NCBI GenBank assembly: GCA_014529385.2 | Contig: CM043958.1 | Span: forward strand, 141,092,234-141,156,233 | Direction of reading: 5' to 3' | Source: Adiantum capillus-veneris | Lineage: Eukaryota > Streptophyta > Polypodiopsida > Polypodiales > Pteridaceae | DNA length: 64,000 nucleotides | Position numbers and translations under genes: made by a program | The notes under the pieces: model-generated | The model's input: only the letters and a program-made list of their open reading frames with translations | Databases searched by the model: none | What the model was told of the DNA's origin: nothing | Shown here: positions 34,885 through 46,979 of the stretch, in pieces | How the letters are laid out: each line of letters opens with the position of its first letter | Position numbering within the stretch: the first letter of the stretch is position 1

Positions 34885-34942
34885 ACCTCCCACTTAAAGG
34901 ACAATGTGTCTTTAAGATGGGGTTACAATATATATATATACA

Positions 34943-35282
34943 TACAATACAGGTAAACAATGACCATGATTATCTACCCAATGCCCATGAGTGCCCGACA
35001 ATGTGCAAACCTCTATGAAGGTAAGCCCTTTGTGATCAAATCAGTGGTGTGAACCTTGGCAAGCTGCAATCGCTTGTCCTCTAAGTACCTCATGAATGAA
35101 GTGATACAATACAAGTAGACAATGACCATGATCATCTACCCAATGCCCATGAGTGCCCGACAATGTGCAAACCTCTATGAAGGTAAGCCCTTTGTGACCA
35201 AATCAGCACGATTCTCAGTGGTGTGAACCTTGGCAAGCTGCAATCGCTTGTCCTCTAAGTACCTCACGAATGAAGTGATACT
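34943..35282. repeat. Direct duplication of about 160-170 bp at the end of the copia coding region
   Basis: The segment from ACAATGACCATGAT through CCGACAATGTGCAAACC to TACCTCATGAATGAAGTGATAC (about 34,945-35,106) is repeated at about 35,107-35,282, where CACGATTCTCA is extra. It encodes the last residues of the polyprotein. Confidence 0.88.
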
Positions 35283-38200
35283 TCACATCCACATGCTTTG
35301 TCTTTGCATGAAACACTGGATTCTTTGGCAATTGTATAGCACTATGGCTATCACAATGTAACACAGGCATCTCAACATTGATTCCCAAGTCTCCCACCAA
35401 CCGACCAAGCCATATAGCTTCCTTGCAAGCTTCTGAAGTTGCAACATATTCAGCTTGTGTAATAGACAAGGTAACACAATCTTGCAAACGAGATCGCCAT
35501 GAAACTGCACCTCCAGTGAATTCAAAAACATAGCCTGAAGTGGACCTTCTCTTGTCCAAGTCTCCTGCATAATCTGCATCCGCTCCGTGTAACCAATTAC
35601 ACATGCTTCCTTTCGTCCAAAGCAAATACACATGTCTTTTGTACCATTCAAATATCGCATAACCCCTTTCACTGCCTCCCAATGTTTCTTGCCTGGATTT
35701 GACATATATCTGTTAACAACTCCCACTGCAAAAGCAATATTAGGACGTGTAGCAATCATAGCATACATCAAACTCCCAATTGCAGATGAATAGGGAAGGC
35801 ACTTGTGCCATTTCAGCCTTTTCCTCTTTAGACTTAGGGCAATCATTTTTAGAAAGTTTCACATATGGAGGCAATGGAGTACTCAATGCCTTCCCCTTCT
35901 CCATATTGAAACGCTCGAGCACTTTAGCAATGTACTCAAATTGAGAAAAATATACCAATTTTTTGCATTTGTCTCGCTTAATGCGCATGCCAAGGATATG
36001 GCTTGCTTCACCATGTCTTTCATTTCAAAGTTTGCATGTAACTCTGACTTCAAGGCTAAAATCTCATCCATGTATTTTCCGGCAATTAACATATCATCCA
36101 CATAAAGGACCAAAATCAGCAAACTACCATCTTTAGCTCGCTTAGTGTAGAGGCAATGGTCCATATCGCTACGTTTGTAGCCTTGAGAGAGCATGAACGA
36201 GTAGAATTTACGATACCACTCCCTTGATAACTGTTTTAGACCATAAAGAGTCTTTTCTAACTGACACACCAAGTCTTCATTGCCCTTCTCAACAAAACCT
36301 TATGGCTACTGCATATAAACTTCTTCTTGAAGATCACCATGCAAGAACGTCGTCTTGACATCCATCGGGTCAAGTTCCATGTCGTCTTTAGCAACCAATG
36401 CAAGTACACACCGCAGAGTAGTCATCTTGATAACCGGAGAAAAGATCTCATCAAAGTCAATACTGTGCTGCTGCTTAAATCCTTTAGCAACAAGTCGTGC
36501 CTTGTACTTGGGTTTATTATCATGAGGTGTATTTTTTTGCTTGTACATCCATTTGCATGGTAATTCCCTTTTACCTTTAGGCAACCGAACCAACTTCCAA
36601 GTTTGATTCTTATGCAACGAGTCCATTTCTGATTGCATAGCTTTCTCCCACTTTGCCTTGTCATCCATTGACATGGCTTCCTTATAGTAGGAAGGCTTTC
36701 CACAATCTGTCAACATAATGTAGTCCAACGAGGGAGTAAATCTATCAGGAGGCCTTGAAACTCTTGTAGAACTTCTAATAACTACTTGTTGTTTGACATT
36801 AGGCACTTCAGCCCTATTGTGGACAATTCCATCTTCTTGGAAGATAACTCTCCTGACCTCCACCGTATGCACAGGCTTCTTATGCATATTTTCTTCATTG
36901 AAGTATACGTCATTACTGCGAACTATCTTTTTAGCTTCAGGATCCCATAACCGAACTTCCATCTCGCCAGGATTGCCATAGCCAAGAAATATGCATTTCT
37001 TTGACTTAGGAGCCAACTTGCTTCTAAACTCCTTCGGAACCTGGCAATACGCTTCACAGCCAAAGACTCTAAGATGCTTGTAAGAAAGTGGCTTCCCAGA
37101 ACAAAGCTCTTCAGGTACTTTCTCATCTAAAGCCTTGTTAGGAGATCTATTAATAAGATGGATAGCAGTTGCTAACGCTTTCATCCAAAATCCATTAGGA
37201 AACTCTGCATTAGACAACATGCTATGTAACTTCTCTTGTATGGTATGGTTCATCCTCTCAGCAACACCATTTTGTGGAGGGTTATATGGAGCAGTCAACT
37301 CTCTTATGATGCCTTTGGAATCACAAAAATTCTGAAAGGCTTTAGTGACATACTCACCACCATTGTCTAACCTCAAGCACTTTACTTTCTTGCCAGACTG
37401 ATTCTCCACTAATGCCACAAAATCCTGAAATTTTGAAAGAACTTCATCCTTCTTCCTGAGAGGATATACCCACACTTTCCTTGAGAAGTCATCAATGAAT
37501 GTAACAAAGTACAATGAACCTTCCATGGATATGTTAGGATAGGTCCATAGACATCACTATGCACTAACTCTAATGGCTCACTTTTTCGAGTGCTTTCTCT
37601 TTTGTGTAGTGACTGTGTTTGTTTACCATAAAGACAATTAGTCACAAACTGAAAAGTATAAGAAATTGAAGCCAGGCACATAACCAAAATGAGATAAGAT
37701 TTTCATTCCCTTTTGAGACATATGTCCTAACCGACAATGCCACAAAGAAACACTTGGCTGCTCGATTACACAAATTACATGGTTTTTAACATTGGATACA
37801 TGTAGCATGTACAAAGTCCCAGACTTTGAACCATGTGCTACCACTAAAGAACTTTTGGTGATCTTCCATGAACTATCACCAAATGTGCAGTAATATCCTA
37901 CGTCATCCAATTGTCATGTACTAATCAAGCTTTTGGTAAGCTTCGGCACATGTCTCACATTCTTGAGCATGAATGAAGAACCATTCTGAAATTTCAGTTG
38001 CACATCGTGGACACCAACTATGTCGCAAGCAAAATCATTGCAAGAAGAACACGACCTTTACGGGCTGCATCATATGTACTGAACCATTCTCTGTGAGGAG
38101 TCACATGGAACGATGCACCTGAGTCAATAACCCAATTCTGTAAAGCATAGTCATCATTGGCAACCAAAAATGTTGAATCCATGACAGATGTGAGATAAAT

Positions 38201-39058
38201 ATCTCCATCACAATCTTCAACAAAAACATTGTTGATCTCTTCAATCTTTATACTGCTTTCCTTAGTCTTGCCTTCTTCCGACTTCTTGTCTTTACCTTTC
38301 TCTTGTTTCCACTTTCGACAATCTTTCTTCATATGACCCTTTTTGTGACAATGATAGCACTCAATGTCTTTTCGGCCACGTGATTTGCTACGAGATTTTC
38401 CTCTCTGATTCTGCTTGCCCTTTTCTTGTGATCGACCACAAACAATGAGAGCATTGCTAGTACCACGAGAAGTATCAAGATTCTTCTTGCTAACCTCTTT
38501 AGTAAGCAAACTGCCCTCAACATCAGTACATGTTAAACCATCAGGAGGTGTTGAGTTACTTATGGCTGTGCGAAAAGTATCCCAACTTTCAGGTAGCATA
38601 ACTAACAAGAATATTGCTTTGACCGAATTGTCAAAATTGACTCCCTGCGTAGAAAGCTGACTGAAAATTGTGTTGAACTCATTGAGATGGTTGCACATGG
38701 GTGTGCCCTCATCCATCTTCAAATCAACTAACTTTTTCAGCCAATAAACCTGTGATGCTGCACTTTGCTTCTCATACAGGTCACATAACTTCTTCCACAG
38801 CTCATAACTAGTCTTTTCCATGTTCACATTGACGTACACATTCTTTGACAAAGTCAGCATGATGGTGGACCTGGCAAGCTCATCCAACTCCTGCCAATCA
38901 TACTCATCCATATCCTCAGGCTTTACCCCTTTCATCTTTATCAGCCGGATCTACTTCTTCTGTACTAAGACATTGTACATTTGTTCCTTCCAAAATGGGA
39001 AGTTAGTGCCATCTAACTTCTCAATGTTGAACAAAGAGTACTCCGACGATGAAGCCAT
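35215..39058 (-). pseudogene. copia polyprotein: Gag, protease, integrase, RT, RNase H
   Basis: Gag starts at the ATG at 39,058 (MASSSEYSLFNIEKLDGTNF), with a TAG at 38,951-38,953. It then reads through DEYDWQELDELARSTIML to the knuckle CYHCHKKGHMKKDC. Protease: NWVIDSGASFHVTPHREW. Pre-integrase: SVSLWHCRLGHMSQKGM. Integrase 37,526-36,306: FVTFIDDFSRKVWVYP, CLRLDNGGEYV and NPPQNGVAERMNHT supply the D-D-E residues. RT: KARLVAKGFKQQHSIDFDEIF, then stops near 36,306, then LYGLKQLSREWYRKF and the active site VLYVDDMLIAG. RNase H: DADYAGDLDKRRSTSGYVF and SITQAEYVATSEACKEAIW. It is broken by several frameshifts and stops but is the best-preserved copia Pol in the window. The 1.0 kb upstream of Gag to about 40.1 kb looks like its leader. 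Confidence 0.92.
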
Positions 39059-40114
39059 TACTCGACAAGGAACAAAAGTGATAGATCCGCTTCACTAAAG
39101 AAGATGATAGAAAACCTGAAAATTTTTGGTAGAGTCTCCCCTGCAAAACTGGCTTATGAACCCAAAACAAATGTGTACAATAACTGAAATGCAGATCAAA
39201 GTGACTAAACCGGCAAGATAAAATCTCAAAGAACTGTCACTGTCAATGTCTCCAACTCTAGAAGAGTGTCTCTGACCAACTGAACACTGTCAAAGGCATA
39301 CGCATAAAGATGACAGCAATGCCAACAATGGCGGGTCAGCAGATGTACACCAATACTACACTAATCGCATAAACATACATCCTATGTCGATGCCGAAACT
39401 ATGGGGATGTCGAGGGCTCGCTCCAAAACCTGTATCACCGAAAGGATCTCCACATTTGAGAATCCCCCAGCTCAATAAAACCTTACCATGACCTTCAACA
39501 ATAGGCTTTGCATATTTCCATCACAATACATAAACCGCATAAGATCTTACATCAACCACAGAAACCCTTCTCTGCAATCGATGCGGCGGTTTGTTTGATA
39601 TAACAGACCCTCAAGACCTTACATCAAATATGCATGTGAGAGACATTGCAGAAAGAGTCTGCAGTAGAAACCTGTAAGCAGAAGAACCGACGAGGGTAGA
39701 CCACCCTGCTGTCTGAACAGAGTATCTCTCAAACTGTGCAAAATTTGTAGAAACTTCCTTCTGCAAAGTTGTAGAACTCGTGAAAACGACTGGGGATCGC
39801 AAGAATGGACTTGAAATAAGCTGTGTTTAGAAGTCAAAATAGATCTGTAAAAAGCTGCAGCTTCTACTTCACGACCTACAGGCAGTCTGAGTGACGTATC
39901 TCAAAATTGGTGAAGATTTTCAAAAAACTTTCTTCTGTAAAGTTGAAGAGGACAAAACATCATTAAGGAATGGTGGAAATTGGTTTGAATGAAGACGTTT
40001 GGTAGGCAAAAACGTGTTGTAGTTTTTGTTGCTTCTCCATTTGGAGGAATCTCTAAAGCTCAAGCAAGATTTTCCGTGCAATCCCTAAAACGAGCGAGAT
40101 AGGGCAAGGCACAT

Positions 40115-41906
40115 ATACAAAAAAAAAAACCCAAACATGATATCTTAGGTGACTTCAAGCACAACAACAAAAAATTAATTCAAGATTGCAACTATTTTTA
40201 ATGGTAAATCAACCACAAACTTTTTATCGACAAAACCCTTTGAACAAGGTTTGGGTAGAGTGTTTCCTTTGATGGGCTAGAACACTTGGAACCATTACAA
40301 TGGCATGTTGATATTCCTCTCCTTGGAAATTTTTGCCCTCAAATATTGGAAGCTCATTGCAATTTGCTACCGCCATTGACCCTTGTTGGATATAAATCTC
40401 ATATTCATACCTCCTTACACACAGGACCTCATAGAGCTTGTTAACAATTTGGGTGTTTATTATACATTAAGAATCACATATGACACATTGGTGTATGTAT
40501 ACCATGGTTGCAATATGTCATAGTTCCATTGCTTCCATAAAAAGGGTGATGAAAAACTATCCCCAATTTCAGTCCCCCCGAACGAAGGATTAAACCATGA
40601 GCTTTACACTAAAAAGGTAAGGCTTTTGCCACTGAAACAAATCTCGTGAATACTAAGGAGAGTTTCGGAGGTCTTCACTTCTTCTTCTTCTCCTCTCTCT
40701 CACTCTACCTCAAGTTATTATGGGTTGATGTACGATACCATACTATGCATTTTTAAGTTACTCTAGAGAAAACTGTGGGAACTTGAAAATAATTCTATTA
40801 TTGAAATGAGGTCATTCTTTTGAGAACTCCACATCATGGTATATATTAAAGTTTGGGTCAAACCATCCTACCATCGAGGGAGTGGGAAAGTTAGTGGTGC
40901 TGCCAAAGATGGTGGTGACAAAGGTGTCAAGGGAGGTGTTAATGGTGGGGGACTATAAGTAGTGCTTTGATAAAAGAGTATGAAAGGTGGATAAAGTTAT
41001 GAACACTTTTCTTAGGACAACTTCTCCCCATGCAAGTTCTCTTTCACCCAACCATTTTGATAAACAAAAGAGACCTAGGTTTAGTATATTTCCATCTATA
41101 AATTATGCCGAAGCACGTACAGATCACAAAGAGAGAGAGAGAGAGAGATGTCAAAAAAAGAACGATGGAGACTGACTTAGCTCTCTGTCTCTCTTTTTTT
41201 TTGGAAAGCAAACTAAAAGATTTGCAAAGCTAAATAGCAGATGGTAGTTTTAATGACAAAAGCAAGAGCTTTAGGTTTACAGAAGCTAATCCACAGCCAA
41301 AAAACTAGTGCTAGTAGAAGACTAAGATTGCAATTCCCACCGAGCACAACAAAAAGATACAATATGTGCACTAATTAAGCTAATCTGCAGCCGAAAAACT
41401 ACTGCTAGTAGTAGACTAATTAAACTAATCTGCAGCCGAAAAACTACTGCTACTGGTAGACTAAGATCGTAATTCCCATCGAGCACAGCAAAAAGATACA
41501 ATATGCACTGATGACATAACTGGGGACATTTTTTCTATTGAGTCCTATATTTTTTACTCATCGAATGGCACTGCCTTCTCCTCAGCTACCTCACCGCCAG
41601 ACTGCTCCAGGTTGGAGAGCCCACCCTTCTTTCCCATTTCGTGGTATCCTTCTGTCCCCATTTGCTCTTTTTGTGTCTGCCCTCCCTGCTGCTCCCTTCC
41701 GCAAGGCGCTCCTTTGCTTCTAAGGTCTTGCCTCCAGTGCCTCCAGGAACGACCATCTCTCTAGCGCGGGCCTTCTGGTCAAGCTTCTCGCGAGATTCCA
41801 TTGGCTTCGACGGTGTGGTTTCTCTTGAAAAAAACACAGCACAAAATGGTGAGCAGGTTGCTAGCAAAGATTATAACGCTAACTTCCTCAAGCAAGTAGT
41901 ATTGGC

Positions 41907-41971
<65 letters not shown>

Positions 41972-42079
41972 GAAAGAAACTGGATATACTACACTTGCAA
42001 ATACTATATTTTCTAGTTTAAGTTGTTACATAATGTGTTACACAATTTCTTGTAAGCTTACATGAAAGAATGGTGCACC
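40115..42079. other. Inserted DNA of unknown type, with tandem repeats at 41,281-41,520
   Basis: This part lies inside the copia element but does not resemble it. At 41,281-41,520 a unit containing CTAATCTGCAGCCGAAAAAC occurs three times; the outer two copies are longer and share GATACAATATG. A (CT)n tract is at about 41,910-41,968. A frame at 41,641-41,900 (+) reads like a transit-type sequence ([22 protein letters not shown]) that runs into the CT tract. I do not recognise it, and it may be a captured gene fragment. Confidence 0.45.
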
Positions 42080-42727
42080 TCACATGACCTGAGCATCTGC
42101 AGCATCTGCAACAAGAGGAAGGCGTGGAGTCTTTCAAGACCCACTTTCAAGAAGGAAGTAGGCAACCAGATAAAATAAAACAGTATTGTAAAACACCACC
42201 AGAATCTCCAAGCCAACACTGCTCTGTGGATGATAAATGCCTTCTATAAGGCTCGGGAGAATGAGAAGTATATCCAACATGACAGCTTGCATGGTCTTGT
42301 AGCGTACATATCGATTGAAGTTTGGATTCCGGAACACCAGGAAATAGAGGCCAAAGAAAACTGCAACACTTGCAAAAGGGGTGCTGGAGTAAACACGCAG
42401 GAGCGGGTAGAGAGGTCTAAAGGCTACTTGGGCTTGGGGGAACTGTGTGAGAAAATACCGTCCATATTGTACATCATCCAGGCAAGGGAGAAGGTACGCA
42501 AAAGCAAAAACAATCCTTTCTATTGTAGTTATGCCATCCCCACGTCGCCCTTCTGCATGCACTGTCAGACGCAAAGGCCTGCTCTTGCTACCCCTATGAG
42601 AAGCGGAGCTTAATTTCCTTCTTGACTGCTGTCAGAAAGTTCACTGGAGGGAAGATAGCAAGGGAGTGATGGACGAGGATGCTGAGGACGCCCTCACCAT
42701 GCCCTCACAGTGCACAATGTACGCCAT
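42080..42727 (-). pseudogene. TIC20-like chloroplast inner-envelope import protein, intronless copy with three stops
   Basis: Residues encoded at 42,574-42,134 match the TIC20 family: a YLLPCLDDVQYGRYFLTQFP block, then PLYPLLRVYSSTPFASVAVF, RNPNFNRYVRYKTMQAVMLD and a final hydrophobic helix. About four membrane segments are visible, as expected for TIC20, a channel component of the TIC translocon. The same frame continues past a TGA (42,134-42,136) with TPRLPLVADAADAQVM, the family's conserved C terminus, ending at 42,080. Upstream it is in frame with possible ATGs at 42,700 and 42,727 and a Ser-rich transit-like stretch, but TGA codons at 42,641-42,643 and 42,632-42,634 interrupt. No introns are seen in about 650 bp. 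It is best read as a retrocopy or captured cDNA; an open frame of 146 codons remains. Upstream it abuts a 100-bp (CT)n tract. Confidence 0.8.
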
Positions 42728-42731
42728 CGCT

Positions 42732-42732
<1 letters not shown>

Positions 42733-42829
<97 letters not shown>
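42733..42829. repeat. (CT)n microsatellite, about 95 bp
   Basis: It is a nearly pure CT tract beside the TIC20 copy. Confidence 0.95.
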
Positions 42830-42832
42830 CCT

Positions 42833-42922
42833 CTCTCACAGTTTTTTTAAAAAAAACTGTGAGAAAGAGCGCGCGCCGGCGTGCGCTCTTTCAGATAGTT
42901 TTTTTTAAAAAAACTGTGAGAG
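42833..42922. repeat. 90-bp near-perfect palindrome made of smaller palindromes
   Basis: The whole block is almost identical to its own reverse complement. Each outer part (CTCACAGTTTTTTTAAAAAA and its mirror) is itself a hairpin, and the centre is a GC-rich inverted repeat around GCGCCGGCG flanked by GAAAGAGCGC and GCGCTCTTTC. It may be a foldback-type MITE. Confidence 0.88.
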
Positions 42923-43308
42923 GTTGGGTTCAGAGGAGGCGGAGGTAGGGTGAGGGGACGAGGCGTGTGTCCTCTTTCTGTGGCAGACACCCATTGGGCA
43001 AAAGAAAACGTACGATCTCCAGACTTACCAGAGTTTGAGCAAGGCCCCCCTTCCCTTGGCCTTCTCTCTAGAATTACCACATGAGGGACTCACCTCAAAT
43101 TTCCCCATGTTTTTCGTCAGGCGTATGTGTGTGTGTATTTAAGGTGTATCTTCTTGACGTAGGACTCCCTCTATATCCTATTATCCGGAGGATTTTGAGG
43201 CAGGTGGCATACGCCAAATCGTCTCCGAAGTCGAAACCGCCCTTCTCTTTGGCTATTGCAGTTGCTTTCAGAGGCGGTGGGCGATGGCTCCACAGGCTTT
43301 TAAGCCAC

Positions 43309-43464
<156 letters not shown>

Positions 43465-43520
43465 TTGCCTGCGTCGACTTCTGGCCAAGGTAGGTCGCGA
43501 AATAGTCCCCCAACCAAAAA

Positions 43521-43585
43521 CTTAGCAAGTTGGACTCGAACTCTTGCTGCTTCACACACGCATCTTCCAATCAACTGCGCTAACA
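43521..43585 (-). mobile_element. tRNA-like sequence with pol III A and B boxes, SINE or tRNA relic
   Basis: The minus strand has TAGCGCAGTTGA (A box, 43,571-43,582) and GTTCGAGTCC (B box, 43,532-43,541), separated as in a tRNA gene. I could not fold a full acceptor stem, so a tRNA-derived SINE is more likely than a working tRNA. It differs from the SINE family flanking SBPase. Confidence 0.55.
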
Positions 43586-43619
43586 ACATAGGAGGCTTCA
43601 TAGTGCCGCGTGGCATAGT

Positions 43620-45430
43620 GCAGCACATTAATAAAAAAATATAACCAAGGCCCCCAAAAACCTGCCTGGCTACGCTGTTGTTAATGATTGTGTGTCATTG
43701 ACCCCACGCTATTTCTCGTGCGAGCGTGCTATAGTAGATGACTCTATGCCCTTCCTTTTGTCAGTCTTGTCCTTTGTCTTTGCAGCAGGCATCTCTAGGG
43801 ATTTGTGTCGTACTTTTTTTTTCCAAAATTTGTTGGGACATACTGACATTTTTTAAATTGAAAAGGGTACGATATTAAGCTGAGACAGATTTTTCCCAAG
43901 CACCTAAGAATCAATGGAAAAAAGGAGAGCATTGAAAATCTACAAATAAAATTTAGGCTTTTTTGAGGGTTTAACACTTTAATCTGCCAAATCTAGCCGG
44001 TTTCCTTCAAGGCGACCCTCAAAACTAACCGAGAATTTTTATTTTTTGTGCTTTAAAAATACACTAAAGACCAATTTTCTATGGCATTTTTGTTGAAAAT
44101 CGATCGCTAATTAATGTGCCCGTGATAGTGATATTGTTTCTCATTTTTTAGAGAGAGAGAGATCTAAGCATCTTCTCTCACTTAGCGTCATTCTTTCTGG
44201 TGGACGGACATGATCAATTGCAAAACAATGCGTTGTCAATACGATGCAGCTCTTTCCCTCATCTAGATAATAAGATTTCCATGCAACCTTATCTTGAGTA
44301 GACACAAGCTAAAAAATGATTGCATTTCGCCGCAAAAAAAATGTATGCAAAGTCACTACAACGACTTCTCCTCTTGTTGAAACTATTGTTCCAGATGTGA
44401 AGAAGGCCCTAATACTACCTTTTAGAGTAGGGCATGGCTTTTATCTTCATAGATTGGAGCAGAATTTGCCTCTTATAATTGGTGGTGACATGAATATTCC
44501 AGATGAGCAAGGATGTAAAGCATATTCCAATTATAATGTGCTTGTTTATTGAGTGGTGAATGTTATGGCCTTCCTGATATTTGACATCTGCCATACTTTT
44601 TCAAACAATGATTCACAATAGAAAGGAGTAGCATCTTCAATCTTTTGGGAAAGAAGCTCTTCATATGAAGACTCACGCCCCTAAGCTTTGAGGTTGTCAC
44701 ATTGTACGGTAAAAAGATCCTAATTATTTTATTTATTTACAACTAATTTTTTCCCCAGTTATGACGATGCCTTTCTAGAAAATTTTAGGCATAGAACTCT
44801 ATAAATTTTGGTTGTTATTTTTGTAAATTGATTAAAAAAGTCCTATATTGGTCAATTAAGGAAAAACATGATTTTATTGTAACAAAAGAAGTCTTTCATA
44901 ATTAATGGTTTTTGCCGGCAATGTGTCGTGTAAGAAGGGTGTCTTTGAATGAAGATCACAGTCTTGTAGTATAGATAGGGCAAGACGACATCGAAAATAT
45001 GATTGATGTATAAATGAACTAATGAGGTGCAATAAATTGCTATCAAATTGATGCGTCTAAGATGAGGAAGGATTCACATGCTCTCAAGTATAAATGAGAA
45101 TCAAGAACCAACATACTAGACACAGGAGCACTACAAATGACCTTACAAAAAGAAACTTACGATGACTTGAGCATTAAGTACAAGGCTAGACTTCTTATTA
45201 GTCTGTTAATCTTACTTTATGCTAAAAACATGTGAAGCCCAAGCGAGCCTGAGAGAGAAGATAATTTCAAATATTGTGTTTATTTTCTTAAAAGTAAACT
45301 TTGATCTTTTGGAATTTAGGAGGTAGTCTATCCATTGATAAACCTTTTTGTTGTGGTGCATGAATATATAACAAACAATAAGTATTATGTTGACGATAAA
45401 ATTTACTATATCGTGTACAAACAGTTGCTC
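43620..45430. other. Mostly non-coding; one short frame with a weak LINE endonuclease resemblance
   Basis: At 44,316-44,552 (+) a 78-codon frame contains LPLIIGGDMNIPDEQG, which recalls the GGDFN motif of LINE endonucleases, but nothing else nearby supports a LINE. The rest is AT-rich and without visible genes or repeats. Confidence 0.35.
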
Positions 45431-45524
45431 GAGTTTGTCCTTGCTCGGAAAAAATCGCTCGGTGCATGGTAGCACTCCTCCGTTTGCCTCCCCGATGAGC
45501 TCCAATGGTGCTCCCAATCCCTGA

Positions 45525-45536
45525 GCTCCGATATCA
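45525..45536 (-). other. Degenerate primer-binding site of large copia element
   Basis: The minus strand reads TGATATCGGAGC, two changes from TGGTATCAGAGC, and lies 2 bp from the LTR. Confidence 0.8.
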
Positions 45537-45538
45537 GT

Positions 45539-45552
45539 TGAAGAGCGCGTGC

Positions 45553-45648
<96 letters not shown>

Positions 45649-45812
45649 CAATGGAGAAGAGAGGAGACACAGGTTTGGGTGGACTCCAAACAATAGTGTT
45701 AGGGTTATGAGTCCTTATTCTTTTATGTAGAATGAATGGTCAGTGTTAGTTCCCAATAGTCTCCGGCCGCCCAACACTTAGGCACGGCACATTGGGATTT
45801 ACCACCCCAACA
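45539..45812 (-). repeat. 5' LTR of large copia element, with an expanded (GT)n tract
   Basis: It shares its ends and body with the LTR at 34,683-34,884 but is 72 bp longer, because a GT tract of about 90 bp (about 45,555-45,645) replaces a short GT run. It is followed by the TTTGC target duplication. Confidence 0.93.
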
Positions 45813-45950
45813 TTTGCTTGGTCAATATCAAATTTGCTAAATAGAAACTATGATATCGACGCATATATTGAATGTGATATATATAAATGTTGCGTAACCA
45901 ACGCCTATACCAACACATATACCGACACTAATATGAATACACACCTACAA

Positions 45951-46029
45951 ATTTTTTTGAGCAAAGAGGGCTCGCAGCTGGTGCTGCATGTACTGCAACA
46001 CCAATACCAGCCCTCTCTGCTCAAAAAAA
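45951..46029. repeat. Hairpin-forming inverted repeat of about 79 bp
   Basis: TTTTTTTGAGCAAAGAGGGC at the left pairs with GCCCTCTCTGCTCAAAAAAA at the right with one mismatch. The arms extend through CAGCTGGTGCTGCA and TGCAACACCAATACC with a few mismatches and a loop of a few bases. It could be a MITE or a precursor-like hairpin. Confidence 0.8.
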
Positions 46030-46084
46030 AGAGTGCAAAAGCAATTGCACTGCACCTGTATTTCGCCTGAAAATTGAGCAGATG

Positions 46085-46440
46085 TGAGTACATTACCATA
46101 ACAAGATTTTGGAACTATAACCACCATGACAAGATTCACAAACCATAATCATAACAAGACTCATAAACACTAACAATAACCATCATAAATATCACAAGCC
46201 ATAATCATAACAAAACTCACAAACGCTAACCATAACCTTGAGCAGATTCCAAAACCATAACCATAACCTTAAGCAGATTCTAAAACCATATTTATAACCA
46301 TAACTACAGTCTCAAACCATAACCATAACATTAAGCGGATTTCAAAACTATAACCAATAATCAAATTCTCAAACCTTAACCATAACCTTAAGAGAATTTC
46401 AAAACCATAACTAGCTAAACATCAACATATCTCAATGAAA
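46085..46440. repeat. Degenerate tandem repeat of ACCATAACCATAAC type
   Basis: Many imperfect copies of CATAACCATAAC, spaced by CTTAAGCAGATTC and AAAACCATAA phrases, fill this stretch. No gene is seen. Confidence 0.8.
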
Positions 46441-46979
46441 ATATATACATAGAACATACTCATCTAGGTAAGGCCTCCTACTTGACAGTTTCTTACTCAT
46501 CCTGAAGCTGACAGAGAAGAGCTGATAGTCCATGTTTGAATCCATATTTCTCTTCTCTATGTATTGAAGGACGCTCCATGGCAAGCTCTTGCAATATAAA
46601 CACTTAACCATAATATAAACATTAGAAAAACATATGTATATATGTCTTTCAAATAGCGTATGGCACTTCTAAACTCATGTCGAAGAGTCTCGTAGCCTTC
46701 ACTCCCAATATAAGAAGATCCTACGGACTCTAGGCATGCTATAGCTGCATCTCGCTGCTCTTGACGCTCCTACGTCTCTAGCGTGATCCCTGTCCACTCC
46801 TCTGCACCCAACCATGTTGACTTTTATCTCGCACATGTGATCAACGATGTGACATCCTCGTAATAGCCACACCCAAGATCCAGTCATTGGAGATTGGATC
46901 GTATCCATCTATTGACGTGGGTGCGACATAAGTACATACCCATGTCTACATGACAATGCATATAGATCGAGGACAAACC

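Noticed and set aside
42134-42574. TIC20 copy as a functional gene starting at the ATG at 42,574
   Set aside because: It would lack a transit peptide and the conserved C-terminal VADAAD segment that still lies in frame after the stop, so a pseudogene is the better reading.
44316-44552. LINE endonuclease
   Set aside because: Only the short LPLIIGGDMN resemblance supports it. There is no RT, and no other endonuclease motif is visible.
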